Assembly: GCF_014396385.1 (NCBI RefSeq)
Contig: NZ_CP060716.1
Coordinates: 682,001 to 746,000, forward strand
Origin: Leucobacter denitrificans
Lineage (GTDB): Bacteria; Actinomycetota; Actinomycetes; Actinomycetales; Microbacteriaceae
Direction: 5' to 3'
Length of the DNA: 64,000 nucleotides
Translations under genes and position numbers: made by a program
Shown: piece after piece, positions 8,766 to 17,823 of the stretch
Layout of the letters: every line of letters begins with the position of its first letter
Numbering within the stretch: the first letter of the stretch is position 1
Notes under the pieces: generated by a model
Seen by the model: the letters and a program-made list of their open reading frames with translations, nothing else
What the model was told of the DNA's origin: nothing
Databases searched by the model: none

Positions 8766-9086
8766 ATGACACACAATTCAGACACGCACAGCGATTCAGA
8801 CACGCGTGGCAACGACAATATCGAGGAGCCAACGCACGGCGACCCCGGTGTTGAGCGAACGTCGACCGTGCCGAAAGGGTCTCCGCACGAGAATCCCGAC
8901 TCCCCTGAGGATGTCGAGACCGACCCCGCACTCGACGACCGGCTCGGCTCCGACTGGATCGACGAGGGCGGCGCTACATCAGTCGGCCCCGCGACCTCGG
9001 TGCCCGGTGGTGTTGAGACCGAGGAGTCGAAACGCCAGGTGCGCATCGACCGCGAGCGCGAGGAGAAAGAAGAAGAGAACCTCTAG
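8766..9086 (+). CDS. Acidic, disordered hypothetical protein
   Basis: 106 residues, very rich in D, E, S, T, G and P, with a charged C-terminal helix (ESKRQVRIDREREEKEEENL). No hydrophobic span or catalytic motif is present, so it is probably disordered. A GGGAGTGA Shine-Dalgarno-like site lies 8 nt upstream. Its TAG stop shares the palindrome CTAG with the stop of the convergent topoisomerase gene, so the two reading frames overlap by 4 bp. Function unknown. Confidence 0.7.
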   Translation: MTHNSDTHSDSDTRGNDNIEEPTHGDPGVERTSTVPKGSPHENPDSPEDVETDPALDDRLGSDWIDEGGATSVGPATSVPGGVETEESKRQVRIDREREEKEEENL

Positions 9087-10120
9087 CGCCGCGAACACAC
9101 TGCGAGCGTTCGCTGCTCATCGATACTGAAGTGGAGCCGTTCGCGAAAGCGCTTACGACGCACACGTTCAATGACCCTCGGGTGACTCACGAGATCGAGC
9201 ACCCGGGGGTCAACGTATGAGCCCTTCGTCACTGCCTCCGTGTTCCCAAGCCGCTCTGCCGCGATTCGCACCGCGTCGCGCAACACGCTTGCGCGGCCAT
9301 GTTCGGTGGTGAGTGCCGTTCGGAGCTCCGCGGGATCCACCGCAAAAATCGCCCCCACCACGGCGACCGTGCCGCCCCAGGTGCGAAAGTCTTTCGCGCT
9401 AAATTCACGGCCGAGATGCCGACGCACGTACGCATTGACGTGGCGGCTGTGAAGCGGGTGAGGGTTCGGGTCTGCGTCCTCATCTGCACTCTGCCCCGCT
9501 TCAACGAAGCGAAACACCTCATCGCCGGGCAATTCAAGTAGCTGCGCGATAACCCTTGCCGCTCGCGGATCTCGCACGCGGCGCTTCTGCTCTTTGCCGC
9601 TCTTGCCCACAAAGTTGAACTCCACGATCGTGGGCGATACGTCAAGATGCTTCCGTTGAAGAGTCGTGATGCCAAAACTCCCGTGGCGCGAGGCGTACTC
9701 AGCGTTTCCCACTCGAAACAGCTGCTCGTCGATGAGGTGGATCACGCACCCGGCCACCCGATCACGGCCGAGCGACCGGCTGCGCAAGTCGCGATCCACC
9801 CTCGCCCGCAACTTGGGCAGCGCGCGCCCAAATCGCACCATACGCGCGAACTTGCGCTGATCTTGGCGCTTAACAAACGACGGGTGGTAGATCGCCTGCG
9901 TTCGCCCCGCCGCGTCTACGCCCTTTGCCTGCACCTTCGCAGTTGCGGAGCGGGAAATCTCAACGTCAGTCCAGGCGGGCGGGATCGCGAGAGCCTCGAT
10001 TCGCTCAACCGACGCGCGCCCAGTGATGCGGCGCGCCCCCAAGCGGTACTCGAATGTATCGCCCGTATTTTCGCGCGTAATGTTGCGGGTTCGCTTCGCC
10101 GGATTCTGCTTCGTGACCAT
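9083..10120 (-). CDS. DNA topoisomerase IB (poxvirus type)
   Basis: 345 residues, the usual bacterial TopIB size. The N-terminal domain contains the IPPAWTDV motif near residue 45 and then the Q-x-x-G-x-D-x-x-G-R pattern (VQAKGVDAAGRTQAIYH). The catalytic domain carries R-x-x-x-C, GNAEYASRHGSFGITTL, FVGKSGKEQ (catalytic Lys region) and KDFRTWGGT (catalytic Arg). The active-site Tyr is in GSYVDPRVLDL (S-Y-V-P/D type). The enzyme relaxes supercoils by a 3'-phosphotyrosine intermediate without a metal or ATP. Bacteria use it as an accessory topoisomerase. Confidence 0.93.
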   Translation of the reverse strand: MVTKQNPAKRTRNITRENTGDTFEYRLGARRITGRASVERIEALAIPPAWTDVEISRSATAKVQAKGVDAAGRTQAIYHPSFVKRQDQRKFARMVRFGRALPKLRARVDRDLRSRSLGRDRVAGCVIHLIDEQLFRVGNAEYASRHGSFGITTLQRKHLDVSPTIVEFNFVGKSGKEQKRRVRDPRAARVIAQLLELPGDEVFRFVEAGQSADEDADPNPHPLHSRHVNAYVRRHLGREFSAKDFRTWGGTVAVVGAIFAVDPAELRTALTTEHGRASVLRDAVRIAAERLGNTEAVTKGSYVDPRVLDLVSHPRVIERVRRKRFRERLHFSIDEQRTLAVCSRR

Positions 10121-10301
10121 CTCCCGCCTCTACTCGTGTCGTATCTAGAACTGTGACCTGAGTCTAAAACTCGACGAAGTTCTTGTCATTGGGGTGGACA
10201 GAACCCATATATTTGGTACAAGCGACGAGTTATATAGACACTCGATGGGTTTTGCATCGCCGCTTGTAAGGGGGCATCGGTGTTCGACGCGAATGTCTTA
10301 G

Positions 10302-11522
10302 ACGTCACGCAAGAGCTCAGCGCGTGCCTTCTCGGGTATCTCGGCGTTCCTCATCGGCGGCACTCTGGGAACGCTTGTTGGCTGGCGCCCCATCTTCTTC
10401 ATCACGCTCGGACTCGCCGTCGTCGTGTTTCTGTTGAGCTTCAAACTGCGCGGCGACCGCGGCAATCCGTCGGTCAAGATTGACCTTGTGGCCTCAGTGC
10501 TCATTGGTGCGGCGATCGTTGTGCTCACCCTGGGCTTCAACAACCTGAATGCCTGGGGCATCCTTCCCGCCGAAGAGGCGGCGCCGTTCAGTCTGGTGGG
10601 GCCCTCCCCCGCACCGATCTTCATCGTGCTCGGTGTCGTGCTCGGCCAATGCTTCTTCCTCTGGACTCGCAGGCGCACCAGGCTCGGCAAGGTGCCGCTC
10701 GTCGACCTGAGCGTGCTCAAGCACCCGACCGAGCGCGCCGCTGTGTACGCGATGTTCATCATCGTGGCGATGGAGGCGGCCGTGAACTTCACGGTGCCGA
10801 CGTACATTCAGGTGGTGCAGGGGCGTACTCCGTTCGACACGTCGCTCGCGATGATGCCGTTCAACCTCACCGTGTTCATCACGGCGACCCTCATCGTGCG
10901 CTTCTATAAGCGCTACACACCACGCACCATCGCACTCTTCTCGTTCACGCTCACAACAGTCGCGCTCGTCTGGCTCTCGCTCGTCGTGACGAACAACTGG
11001 GAGACCTTCCCCACGATCATCGGCCTCATCGCCTTTGGCATTGGTCAGGGCGCGCTCGTGACCCTTGTGTTCAATGTGCTCGTGACAGCAGCACCAAAGG
11101 AGCTTGCTGGCGACGTTGGTTCGATTCGCGGAACGGCGCAGAACCTCGCCTCGGCAGTCGGCACCGCTGTGATGGGTGCGGTGCTCGTCACGATCCTGAG
11201 CTTCGGAATCACCAACGCCGTGAACGATCACCCCGAGCTACCGGAAGAGCTTGTGGCCCAGGTGGATCTCGACAACGCCAACTTCATCAGCAACGACGAG
11301 CTGCGCGACCTGCTTGAGGGAACCGACGCCGATGAGGCTCAGGTCGAAGCCGCCATCAGTATCAACGAGGAGGAGCGACTGCGCACGCTGAAGCTCGGGT
11401 TCCTGTTGCTCGCGGGCCTCAGTGCGCTTGCCGCGATCCCGGCATCTCGACTGCCGAGGTACAAGCCGGAAGAGATTCCTGTGGATCCTGAGACGCTCGT
11501 GGAGCCGGAACCAGCGAAGTAG
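10302..11522 (+). pseudogene. MFS exporter (DHA2/EmrB-like), N-terminus missing
   Basis: An open frame of 407 codons begins directly after a TAG at 10299-10301. It reads SSARAFSGISAF, GGTLGTLVGWRPIFFITLG and then about nine further spans, ending RLPRYKPEEIPVD. This corresponds to an EmrB/QacA-type drug exporter from roughly helix 5 onward, so helices 1-4 with their start codon and Asp/motif A region are absent. The only in-frame start candidate is GTG 10425, inside a membrane helix and without a Shine-Dalgarno site. Upstream sequence to the topoisomerase start shows no MFS coding. The rest of the frame is undamaged, suggesting a recent deletion. A long acidic insert (about residues 325-350) separates the last spans. 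Confidence 0.82.
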
Positions 11523-11539
11523 CTCGCGTCAATCCGCGC

Positions 11540-12385
11540 CTACTTGCGTCCGGTGAACTCGTCCATCGATGAGTAAACGTGGAACACGCGATCGGCGGCT
11601 ACGTCCCACAAACGTGTCGGCAAGACCCCGCGTAGCGCCATCGCGAGTTTCACGGTCCACGGGCGCATCACCATGGGTGTGCCCTTGAGCATGCCGGTCC
11701 AGGCTGCGCTCACAGCTTTCCGTGGCGTCATGATTGGCGTGAATAGCGGGCCGCGCGCGCCCGCGAACATTCCGGTCGAGATGTAGCTTGGGCAGAATGT
11801 CGTCACGCGCACGTGGTCGTGTGCGGATCGCTCAAGCTCGAGCCTGAGCGACTCGCTCCACCCGATCATGGCCCACTTCGACGACGCATAGACACTCATG
11901 CGCGGGTTCGCGAGTGTTCCTGCGGCAGACGCAATGTTGAGGATGCGCTTTGGGCGCGATCGATCGGCGATCATTGCGGGGAGCACCTCGCGTGCGATCC
12001 ACATCGGTGCGAGCGCGTTCACGCGCATCGTGAGCTCAATGTCGCGCTCGGCGTCATGTTCCCAGAACAGGCTGCTGCGCACGATGCCCGCGTTGTTCAC
12101 GAGGATGTCGGGGTCACCGAGGTCCTCTCGCACCTGAGTCATCGCGGCTGCGACAGACTCGCGATCCGCAATATCGACGACGTACGCCCGCACGTTCGCG
12201 GGGGTACCGCGCCGCGCCGAAGCACTCCCGAGCTCGCGGGCGAGGTCGTCCACGCGTGCCTCGTCGACGTCCCAAAGCACAATCGTTTTCGCGCCCTCGC
12301 GCACGGCACGCCTCGCGTAGAGCTCTCCCATTCCGCGGGCGGCACCGGTGATGAGCACGGTTGAACCAGATACGACAGCATTCAT
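11540..12385 (-). CDS. SDR-family oxidoreductase
   Basis: 281 residues. The cofactor site is TGAARGMG near residue 14, NNAG near 98, the catalytic Ser region LNIASAAGTL near 150, and YASSKWA (Y-x-x-x-K) near 165. An Asp-Val-Asp at the end of the second strand (LWDVDEARV) suggests NAD preference. A C-terminal hydrophobic/basic extension (MRPWTVKLAMALRGVLPTRLWDVAADRVF) resembles SDRs that associate with membranes. Substrate unknown. Its stop is 17 bp from that of the convergent MFS remnant. Confidence 0.88.
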   Translation of the reverse strand: MNAVVSGSTVLITGAARGMGELYARRAVREGAKTIVLWDVDEARVDDLARELGSASARRGTPANVRAYVVDIADRESVAAAMTQVREDLGDPDILVNNAGIVRSSLFWEHDAERDIELTMRVNALAPMWIAREVLPAMIADRSRPKRILNIASAAGTLANPRMSVYASSKWAMIGWSESLRLELERSAHDHVRVTTFCPSYISTGMFAGARGPLFTPIMTPRKAVSAAWTGMLKGTPMVMRPWTVKLAMALRGVLPTRLWDVAADRVFHVYSSMDEFTGRK

Positions 12386-12432
12386 ACGCCCAGCCTATTT
12401 GCGGCTGTCGCGCATGCCTCGATGGTTGGTGG

Positions 12433-13209
12433 TTATCGCAGAGCGGCAACCGCGAGGTCGGTGCGATCGGTGACGATACCGTCAATTCCCATGCGCACGA
12501 GCTCTCGCATGCGCCCAGGACTATTCACTGTCCACACGTGCACCTCAACACCGTGGCGGTGAGCGGCTTCGATGAGGCGCTGGCTGAGCACTCGAATCGG
12601 CCCTTGCCGCTCCGGGATCTGCAGCGCGTCGATCCCCTGAAACGCCCGCGCCTGGAGCGCGCGCGACCGCAGCGCGACCGCGAGCAGAATGCGCACCATC
12701 ACGCCTTGGCTTGCGCTCGTCACGACAAGGGTTGTTGCACCGACGCGTGACGCGGCCGCGAGACCCCGCGTCCGCCGCTCGTCCGAGAAGCTGGCGAGGA
12801 GCACGCGATCCGCCGCAATTTGCCCGATGAGTGCGCCCGCGGGCTCGACGGTGCCGTCGATCTTGAGGTCGAGATTCCACCGTGCACCCGGAAACTCGGT
12901 GAGTGCCGCCTCGAGCGAGAGCAATCCTCCGCGCACAGCCATGAGTCGTTCCAGCTCGCCGTACTCGACCTCAGAGACGGCGCGTGGATCGTCGAGGGTG
13001 CGCGAGAGGTCTTCATCGTGAAAGAGCACGACTGTACCGTCGCGCGTCACGTGGCAGTCAGACTCGAGGTAGTCGGCCCCAGCGGCGAGCGCGTTCGCGA
13101 ACGCAGCGCGCGTGTTTTCGAGGATGCCGTCTCGTGCCAAGTCTTCGGGCACGAATCCGCGGTGAGCGAAGATGCGTGGTTTTGGGCTGTCGAAGAACGG
13201 ATGGACCAT
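12433..13209 (-). CDS. Glycerophosphodiester phosphodiesterase
   Basis: 258 residues. The GDPD catalytic signature is complete near the N-terminus: FAHRGFVPE (His-Arg), ENTRAAFANAL (Glu-Asn), DYLESDCHVTRDGTVVLFHDEDLSRTLD (metal Glu/Asp and second catalytic His). The TIM-barrel end motifs follow (LDLKIDG, VHVWTVNSPGRMRELVRMGIDGIVTD). The enzyme hydrolyses glycerophosphodiesters to glycerol 3-phosphate and an alcohol. No signal peptide is visible, so a cytoplasmic form is likely. The ATG lies 168 bp from the divergent desaturase start. Confidence 0.93.
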   Translation of the reverse strand: MVHPFFDSPKPRIFAHRGFVPEDLARDGILENTRAAFANALAAGADYLESDCHVTRDGTVVLFHDEDLSRTLDDPRAVSEVEYGELERLMAVRGGLLSLEAALTEFPGARWNLDLKIDGTVEPAGALIGQIAADRVLLASFSDERRTRGLAAASRVGATTLVVTSASQGVMVRILLAVALRSRALQARAFQGIDALQIPERQGPIRVLSQRLIEAAHRHGVEVHVWTVNSPGRMRELVRMGIDGIVTDRTDLAVAALR

Positions 13210-13377
13210 TGCTCCAGTGTATGAGGAGCGGACGAGGTTACCTGGTGCGTGAGGGCGTCGTCGATTCTCAACTATGCAGCCAACGGTATGGTTCGCTCGC
13301 TACGCTGAATTAAGCGATCGGCAACCGCCTTTGGCTCCATGGGCCACTTCTGGCCCGCAACGGAACAGGTGCCGCTC

Positions 13378-14493
13378 ATGACAGCCACACTTTCTCATAC
13401 CCAAGCTTTCGAGGGCCTCGGCCCGATCCGCCCCACTCGGGCCCGCACGGGCGATTATCCGAGCATCGGTCGCGCGTACTCAAAGGTCTCGGAGGTGGTG
13501 CGCGAATCAGGTCTGCTCCGCCGTGCGCCATGGTTCTATCTCAGTGTTGGAGCCGCAATCGCGGTGGCACTCGGCGGCGCGATCACCGGGTTCATTTTGC
13601 TTGGCGACAGCTGGTTCCAGCTACTCATCGCGGGTGCGCTCGGGATCATCTTCACGCAGATCGCATTCCTCGCGCACGAGGCCGCGCACCGGCAGATTCT
13701 CGCGCTCGGGCCAGCGAACGATCGGCTCGCCGTCATTCTTGCCGGGAGCATCGGCATGAGTTATTCATGGTGGGACTCAAAGCACTCTCGTCACCACGCG
13801 AACCCAAATCGCGTTGGCAAAGACCCTGATATCGACGTCGACACCATCTCATTTGTCGAAGAAGATGCGGCCAAGTCGCGCGGATTCATTCGGGCGATCA
13901 CGAAGTATCAGGGGTGGCTCTTCTTCCCGCTACTCACACTCGAGGGCCTGAACCTGCACAAGCAGAGCTTCGCGCACCTCTTCTCGCGAGGGCCGGTCAA
14001 GGGTCGTTGGACGGAGCTCTCCATCATCGCCGCGCGATTCGTGCTGCTGTTTGCGCCGATCTTCTACTTTCTGCCACTGGGCATGGCGTTCGCCTTCCTC
14101 GGTGTGCAGTTTGCCGTGTTCGGCGTCTACATGGGCGCTTCGTTTGCCCCGAACCACAAGGGAATGCCGGTGTTCGCGCACGATGCAAAGTTCGACTTCT
14201 TCACGAAGCAGGTGCGAACCTCGAGAAACATTCGCGGCGGCTGGTGGGCCACAACGCTCATGGGCGGCCTGAACTACCAGGTGGAGCATCACCTCTTCCC
14301 GAGCATGGCGAGGCCGCACCTCGCAAAGACTCGAGCGATTGTACGGGAGTACTGCGAGAAGCTCGACGTGCCCTATACAGAAACGTCGCTGCTGCGTTCC
14401 TACGCGATCGTGATCGAATACCTGAACCGGGTCGGGCTCGCGGCCCGGGATCCGTTCGAGTGCCCGATCACCGCCGAGTACCGGCGGGCTTAG
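13378..14493 (+). CDS. Membrane fatty-acid desaturase
   Basis: 371 residues from ATG 13378. An in-frame ATG at 13339 would add 13 residues, and neither has a strong Shine-Dalgarno site. The three diiron histidine boxes are HEAAH, HSRHH and QVEHH, in the usual order, with two pairs of membrane spans between them (AIAVALGGAITGFILLG and FVLLFAPIFYFLPLGMAFAFLG). The last box plus N-x-QVEHHLFP is typical of acyl-lipid or acyl-CoA desaturases of the FADS type. It introduces double bonds into membrane acyl chains with oxygen and an electron donor. It converges on the lipid kinase gene with a 3-bp gap. Confidence 0.93.
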   Translation: MTATLSHTQAFEGLGPIRPTRARTGDYPSIGRAYSKVSEVVRESGLLRRAPWFYLSVGAAIAVALGGAITGFILLGDSWFQLLIAGALGIIFTQIAFLAHEAAHRQILALGPANDRLAVILAGSIGMSYSWWDSKHSRHHANPNRVGKDPDIDVDTISFVEEDAAKSRGFIRAITKYQGWLFFPLLTLEGLNLHKQSFAHLFSRGPVKGRWTELSIIAARFVLLFAPIFYFLPLGMAFAFLGVQFAVFGVYMGASFAPNHKGMPVFAHDAKFDFFTKQVRTSRNIRGGWWATTLMGGLNYQVEHHLFPSMARPHLAKTRAIVREYCEKLDVPYTETSLLRSYAIVIEYLNRVGLAARDPFECPITAEYRRA

Positions 14494-14496
14494 CGC

Positions 14497-15555
14497 TTAA
14501 GCTCGCACGCGGATCGCCGCAGGTTGCACACTGATCTCGATGCGGGTGGTCTCGTGGAGATCGTCCCCGTCGACCTCGAAGACGCGCGGTGTATCAAGCT
14601 CGATGACGAGCGAGGTGATGCGGCTGTGATCCGCACTCGCACTGCTTTCAGCAGTGAGACCGTCTTCTGACTTATCCTTGCGCTTGAGCAGCCGCATGAG
14701 ACCGTTATCCCACACCATGTTGCGCATGGTGTCGATCCATCCCGCGACGCCGTCGGCGCTCAACACGAGCAAGTCAAGTTCGCCGTCTGATGGATCGGCG
14801 TCGGGAAGCAGCGTGATGCCGCCCTGCAGCATGCCACAATTGCCGACAAGGAGTGTGTGGGCCTCGAGCCTGGTGGGTGCTTCGCCATCGAACGAAGCAG
14901 TCATTTCGACGAGGTCGCTCGCCGCGACGGCCCGCCCGAGTGATTCGATATAGGCGAGCCAGCCAGCCTTGTCTTTCAGGTCATCGTTCGTCTCGGTGAT
15001 CATGTGCGCGTCGATGCCGAAGCCTGCCATTACCGCGAAGGCGTATCGGGTTGTCGCAGCGCCAGTATCAACGCCCGGCTCACCGCCCGTCTCACCGCCA
15101 GCCCCGCCAACCGTTCCGAGTTCGGCCCACCCGAGATCGAGCGGTCGTGACTCGCCGCTGAGTGCGAGGGTGAAGGCTCCGGAAAGATCCCCGAGAGGAA
15201 CGCCAAGGTTTCGCGCGAGTAGGTTTCCGGTTCCCATTGGGATGATGCCGAGGTCGGCGGATCGCTGTGCATCGCCGGCCCGCTGCTCGTTCGCCAGCTG
15301 CTCAGCCACAGCCCGCACGGTGCCATCGCCGCCGACGGCGAGTACGAGGTCGGCACCCGCCGCTAACGCTGCCGCCGTGGCCCTCTGCCCCGGATCGTCT
15401 TCGAGAGTCTCGTGCCAGGTGATCTCGGGAACCTCGAAATCTGATTCCCCGGTCGCGTCAAGGGCCGACGCGAGGGCCTTTTCGAGCGCATCGCGCTCGG
15501 CCTTTGATGGGTTCCAAACAATGCCTACGTGGATGCCAACGTGCGTTGTGTTCAT
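14497..15555 (-). CDS. Diacylglycerol kinase-like lipid kinase
   Basis: 352 residues. The nucleotide-binding motif GGDGT lies near residue 78 (LVLAVGGDGTVRAVAEQL). The second landmark is GTGNLLARNLGVPL near 112. The C-terminal beta-rich domain carries GGITLLPDADPSDGELDLLVL. This is the DagK/YegS/BmrU family, which phosphorylates diacylglycerol or related lipids and takes part in lipid recycling. A glycine-rich insertion (GTVGGAGGETGGEPGVDTG) between the domains is unusual and likely a flexible loop. Confidence 0.92.
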   Translation of the reverse strand: MNTTHVGIHVGIVWNPSKAERDALEKALASALDATGESDFEVPEITWHETLEDDPGQRATAAALAAGADLVLAVGGDGTVRAVAEQLANEQRAGDAQRSADLGIIPMGTGNLLARNLGVPLGDLSGAFTLALSGESRPLDLGWAELGTVGGAGGETGGEPGVDTGAATTRYAFAVMAGFGIDAHMITETNDDLKDKAGWLAYIESLGRAVAASDLVEMTASFDGEAPTRLEAHTLLVGNCGMLQGGITLLPDADPSDGELDLLVLSADGVAGWIDTMRNMVWDNGLMRLLKRKDKSEDGLTAESSASADHSRITSLVIELDTPRVFEVDGDDLHETTRIEISVQPAAIRVRA

Positions 15556-15681
15556 AGCGCGACCTTAGCGGCTGGCTGGGCCATTTTCAACGGGGTTACA
15601 TTGACTCTCTCAGGAGGGTTAACTGTGGGGCGAACTGGCGTAATTACCGCGCCAAAACTGTCACATGCAAGGGAGACCACA

Positions 15682-16230
15682 ATGTCAAAACTTTCAGGAA
15701 AGCGAGTCGCGGTACTCGCTACGAACGGTTACGAGGATTCGGAACTCACGGAGCCCGTAGATGCGCTCACGAACAATGGCGCGGAGGTTGAGATTGTCTC
15801 CACGCAGCCAGGCTCAATTAAGGGCAAGAACGGTCACACCATTGACGTTTCCATCACCTCGGAACAGGCAAACGCGAGCGATTATGATGCCCTCGTGCTG
15901 CCGGGTGGCGTCGTGAACGGCGACACGATCCGCGTCGATGAGCACGCGGTGTCATTCACGCGCGACTTCTTCGAGCAGCAGAAGCCGGTCGCGGCGATTT
16001 GCCACGGCGGGTGGATCCTCACCGACGCCGACGTCGTACGCGGCAGAAAGCTCACGTCATTCAAGAGCCTCAAAACAGACTTGCGTAATGCTGGAGCCGA
16101 ATGGGTCGACGAAGAGGTCGTTGTCGATAACGGACTCGTGACGAGCCGCACCCCCGATGATCTTCCGGCGTTCAACAGGAAGCTCGTCGAAGAGGTCGGC
16201 GAGGGGAAGCACAAGGGGCAGACGGCTTAA
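15682..16230 (+). CDS. DJ-1/PfpI-family protein
   Basis: 182 residues from ATG 15682. AAGGGAGA (15669-15676) supports this start over the upstream in-frame ATG at 15529, which would extend into the divergent kinase gene. The nucleophile elbow is AAICHGGWILTDADVVRG (Cys-His), with the conserved Glu in GYEDSELT near residue 18. PfpI-like proteins include proteases, chaperones and deglycase-type stress enzymes, and the exact activity cannot be read from sequence. Cytoplasmic. Confidence 0.9.
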   Translation: MSKLSGKRVAVLATNGYEDSELTEPVDALTNNGAEVEIVSTQPGSIKGKNGHTIDVSITSEQANASDYDALVLPGGVVNGDTIRVDEHAVSFTRDFFEQQKPVAAICHGGWILTDADVVRGRKLTSFKSLKTDLRNAGAEWVDEEVVVDNGLVTSRTPDDLPAFNRKLVEEVGEGKHKGQTA

Positions 16231-16268
16231 GCGTCCGACCGCGCAGACCTCAATTACGCAACACGCAA

Positions 16269-16646
16269 TTACGCAACACTGGCAGCCCCGGCGTTCTCGA
16301 TCAGCGAACAGACCCAGATGCCAATGAGCGCGATGCCAGCCATGCTGAGCATGCAGATCGCGAGCACGCGAAGGCGTAGCTTCTGCTGATCGACCGTGAA
16401 TCTCACCACGAGCATCGCGACGTAGAGTGCGATGACCACGATCCCAACTGTGAGGGCCAGAGGCGCTGAGCGCCCACTCCCGAGAAACACGAGTGCCCCA
16501 AACGGGATGACGCTCATGAGCATGAAGAGTCCGCCCATGACAATCCAGATGGTGCCCTTTGACTGCTGAAGTGCGGGCTGATTGATCATCTTCATGGGGT
16601 CGGGGCGCGGCTCGTTCTGCGCCGGGTTCTCGCTCTGCTCATTCAT
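16269..16646 (-). CDS. Small four-span-type membrane protein
   Basis: 125 residues from ATG 16646 (MNEQSENPAQNEPRPDP). An upstream in-frame start at 16694 is less likely because it adds a basic leader unlike the rest. A hydrophilic N-terminus of ~30 residues precedes three hydrophobic spans (IWIVMGGLFMLMSVIPFGALVFL, LALTVGIVVIALYVAMLVVRF, LRVLAICMLSMAGIALIGIWV). I do not recognise the family. Its stop is 38 bp from the convergent PfpI gene stop. Confidence 0.75.
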   Translation of the reverse strand: MNEQSENPAQNEPRPDPMKMINQPALQQSKGTIWIVMGGLFMLMSVIPFGALVFLGSGRSAPLALTVGIVVIALYVAMLVVRFTVDQQKLRLRVLAICMLSMAGIALIGIWVCSLIENAGAASVA

Positions 16647-16755
16647 ACCCCCAGAATAAGCACGGATTGGCCATCTCACGCATTGGGGTTGCAATTTATC
16701 GGAGTAGGTGTTGAGCGGGGGTTGTGGGTGTGCTTACGCCCCTACTCCACGACCT

Positions 16756-17064
16756 CTACTGCACAGAGATGACCAATCCGCGGTTCTCGTACGACGACCG
16801 CATGAGTTCTTCGATCCACTCTCTTGAGAGTTCGTCGGGTTCGGTGTCGGAAAATTGAAAGACAATTGGCGTGTCAGGAGACACCCAGAGCGAAGTCGAT
16901 CCGGCGTGCTTGGCCTCACCGTTTTCGTCTTCGCTCGTGTGCACGATGGTGAGCGGAAACGCCTCTTGGCCGCGCAACTTGGCGAACGTGACTGAGCGCA
17001 GATGGGCAAGCGTGTTGTCGTCGATTTCGATGGTGTGCGCGTTGCCGTAGCTGAGGGTTCCCAT
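16756..17064 (-). CDS. Small DUF7882-like protein, copy 3
   Basis: 102 residues, beginning MGTLSYGNAHTIEIDDNTLAHL. It shares with the two copies at 4.4-5.1 kb the M-G-x-L-x-Y-G start, the D-x-TL-x-HL helix, the K-L-R-x-QE-x-F segment, a W-V-SPDTPIVFQF strand and the RGLVIS end. An acidic insertion (SEDENGEAKHAGS) separates the middle strands and is absent from the others. It lies alone, 12 kb from the tandem pair, downstream of an orphan response regulator. Function unknown. Confidence 0.82.
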   Translation of the reverse strand: MGTLSYGNAHTIEIDDNTLAHLRSVTFAKLRGQEAFPLTIVHTSEDENGEAKHAGSTSLWVSPDTPIVFQFSDTEPDELSREWIEELMRSSYENRGLVISVQ

Positions 17065-17127
17065 GAGTGAGAATATAGCGCCTGGTCATACCACCCCGTA
17101 GGGTGGTGTATCGCCGCGGCGGTGACC

Positions 17128-17823
17128 CTAAGATTGATGGTCCGGTGGCAACATTCCGTGCGCGATGCCCCAGCGCACTGCCTGCGATCTGCGCTCGACC
17201 CCCATTTTTCGGTAGGCGGATCGGATATACGACTTCAACGAATTCACCGTGACATAAATGCGGTCGGCGATCTCGGGGTTCGTGTATCCCTGCGTGATGA
17301 GGGCGATCACTTCTGCCTCGCGCACGCTCAAGCCCTCGCGTTTGCCTGGCCACGACCCGATATCCTCTGCCGGCGAGTTCGGTACTGGTGAGTTCGGTGC
17401 TGACGGGTTCGGTACTGGCTCTCGGTCGGGAACACCTGCGGGCACCACCACGGCTCCCCCTGCGATGCGCACAAGGCTGTCTACGAGTTCGGGTGCGCCC
17501 AGCGACTTGCTCAGATATCCCGTGACCCCTTTTGCGAGGGCCTCCGCGACGAGGTGTTCGTGTGTGTTCCAGCTGTAGACGACGACTTTGCCAGAACGCG
17601 TGTCGGCCAGGATCGCAGCAAGGTCGTCTTGGTTGGACTGTGCTCGACCGAAGGTGTCGTAGAGGGTGAGGTCGACGGGTTGTTGTCTACCAACCAGCCC
17701 ACCGACCTCGGTATCGACCACCTCGATTCGGTCGGAGAATGGCGCGAGCATCGCTTTGAGGCCTGCCACGACCACTTCGTAGTCGTTGGTGAGGCGGATT
17801 TGCAGTGGTGTGATGTCAATCAA
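17128..17823 (-). CDS. Orphan NarL/LuxR-type response regulator
   Basis: 231 residues from TTG 17823. The receiver fold begins at once (IRLTNDYEVVVAGLKAML), so I reject the in-frame ATG 15 codons further upstream. The first acidic pocket is degenerate (TND instead of DDH), but the phospho-Asp (LTLYDTFG) and conserved Lys (GYLSKSLG) are present. A Pro/Ser/Asn repeat linker (NPSAPNSPVPNSP) joins a LuxR helix-turn-helix (LSVREAEVIALITQGYTNPEIADRIYVTVNSLKSYIRSAYRKMG). No histidine kinase is adjacent. The TTG overlaps the end of the FAD/Rieske gene by 8 bp, so translation may be coupled to it. Confidence 0.85.
   Translation of the reverse strand: MIDITPLQIRLTNDYEVVVAGLKAMLAPFSDRIEVVDTEVGGLVGRQQPVDLTLYDTFGRAQSNQDDLAAILADTRSGKVVVYSWNTHEHLVAEALAKGVTGYLSKSLGAPELVDSLVRIAGGAVVVPAGVPDREPVPNPSAPNSPVPNSPAEDIGSWPGKREGLSVREAEVIALITQGYTNPEIADRIYVTVNSLKSYIRSAYRKMGVERRSQAVRWGIAHGMLPPDHQS

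Noticed and set aside
10280..10483. Possible frameshifted MFS N-terminus in another frame
   Set aside because: The residues do not resemble MFS helices; it is only a chance frame over the deletion edge.
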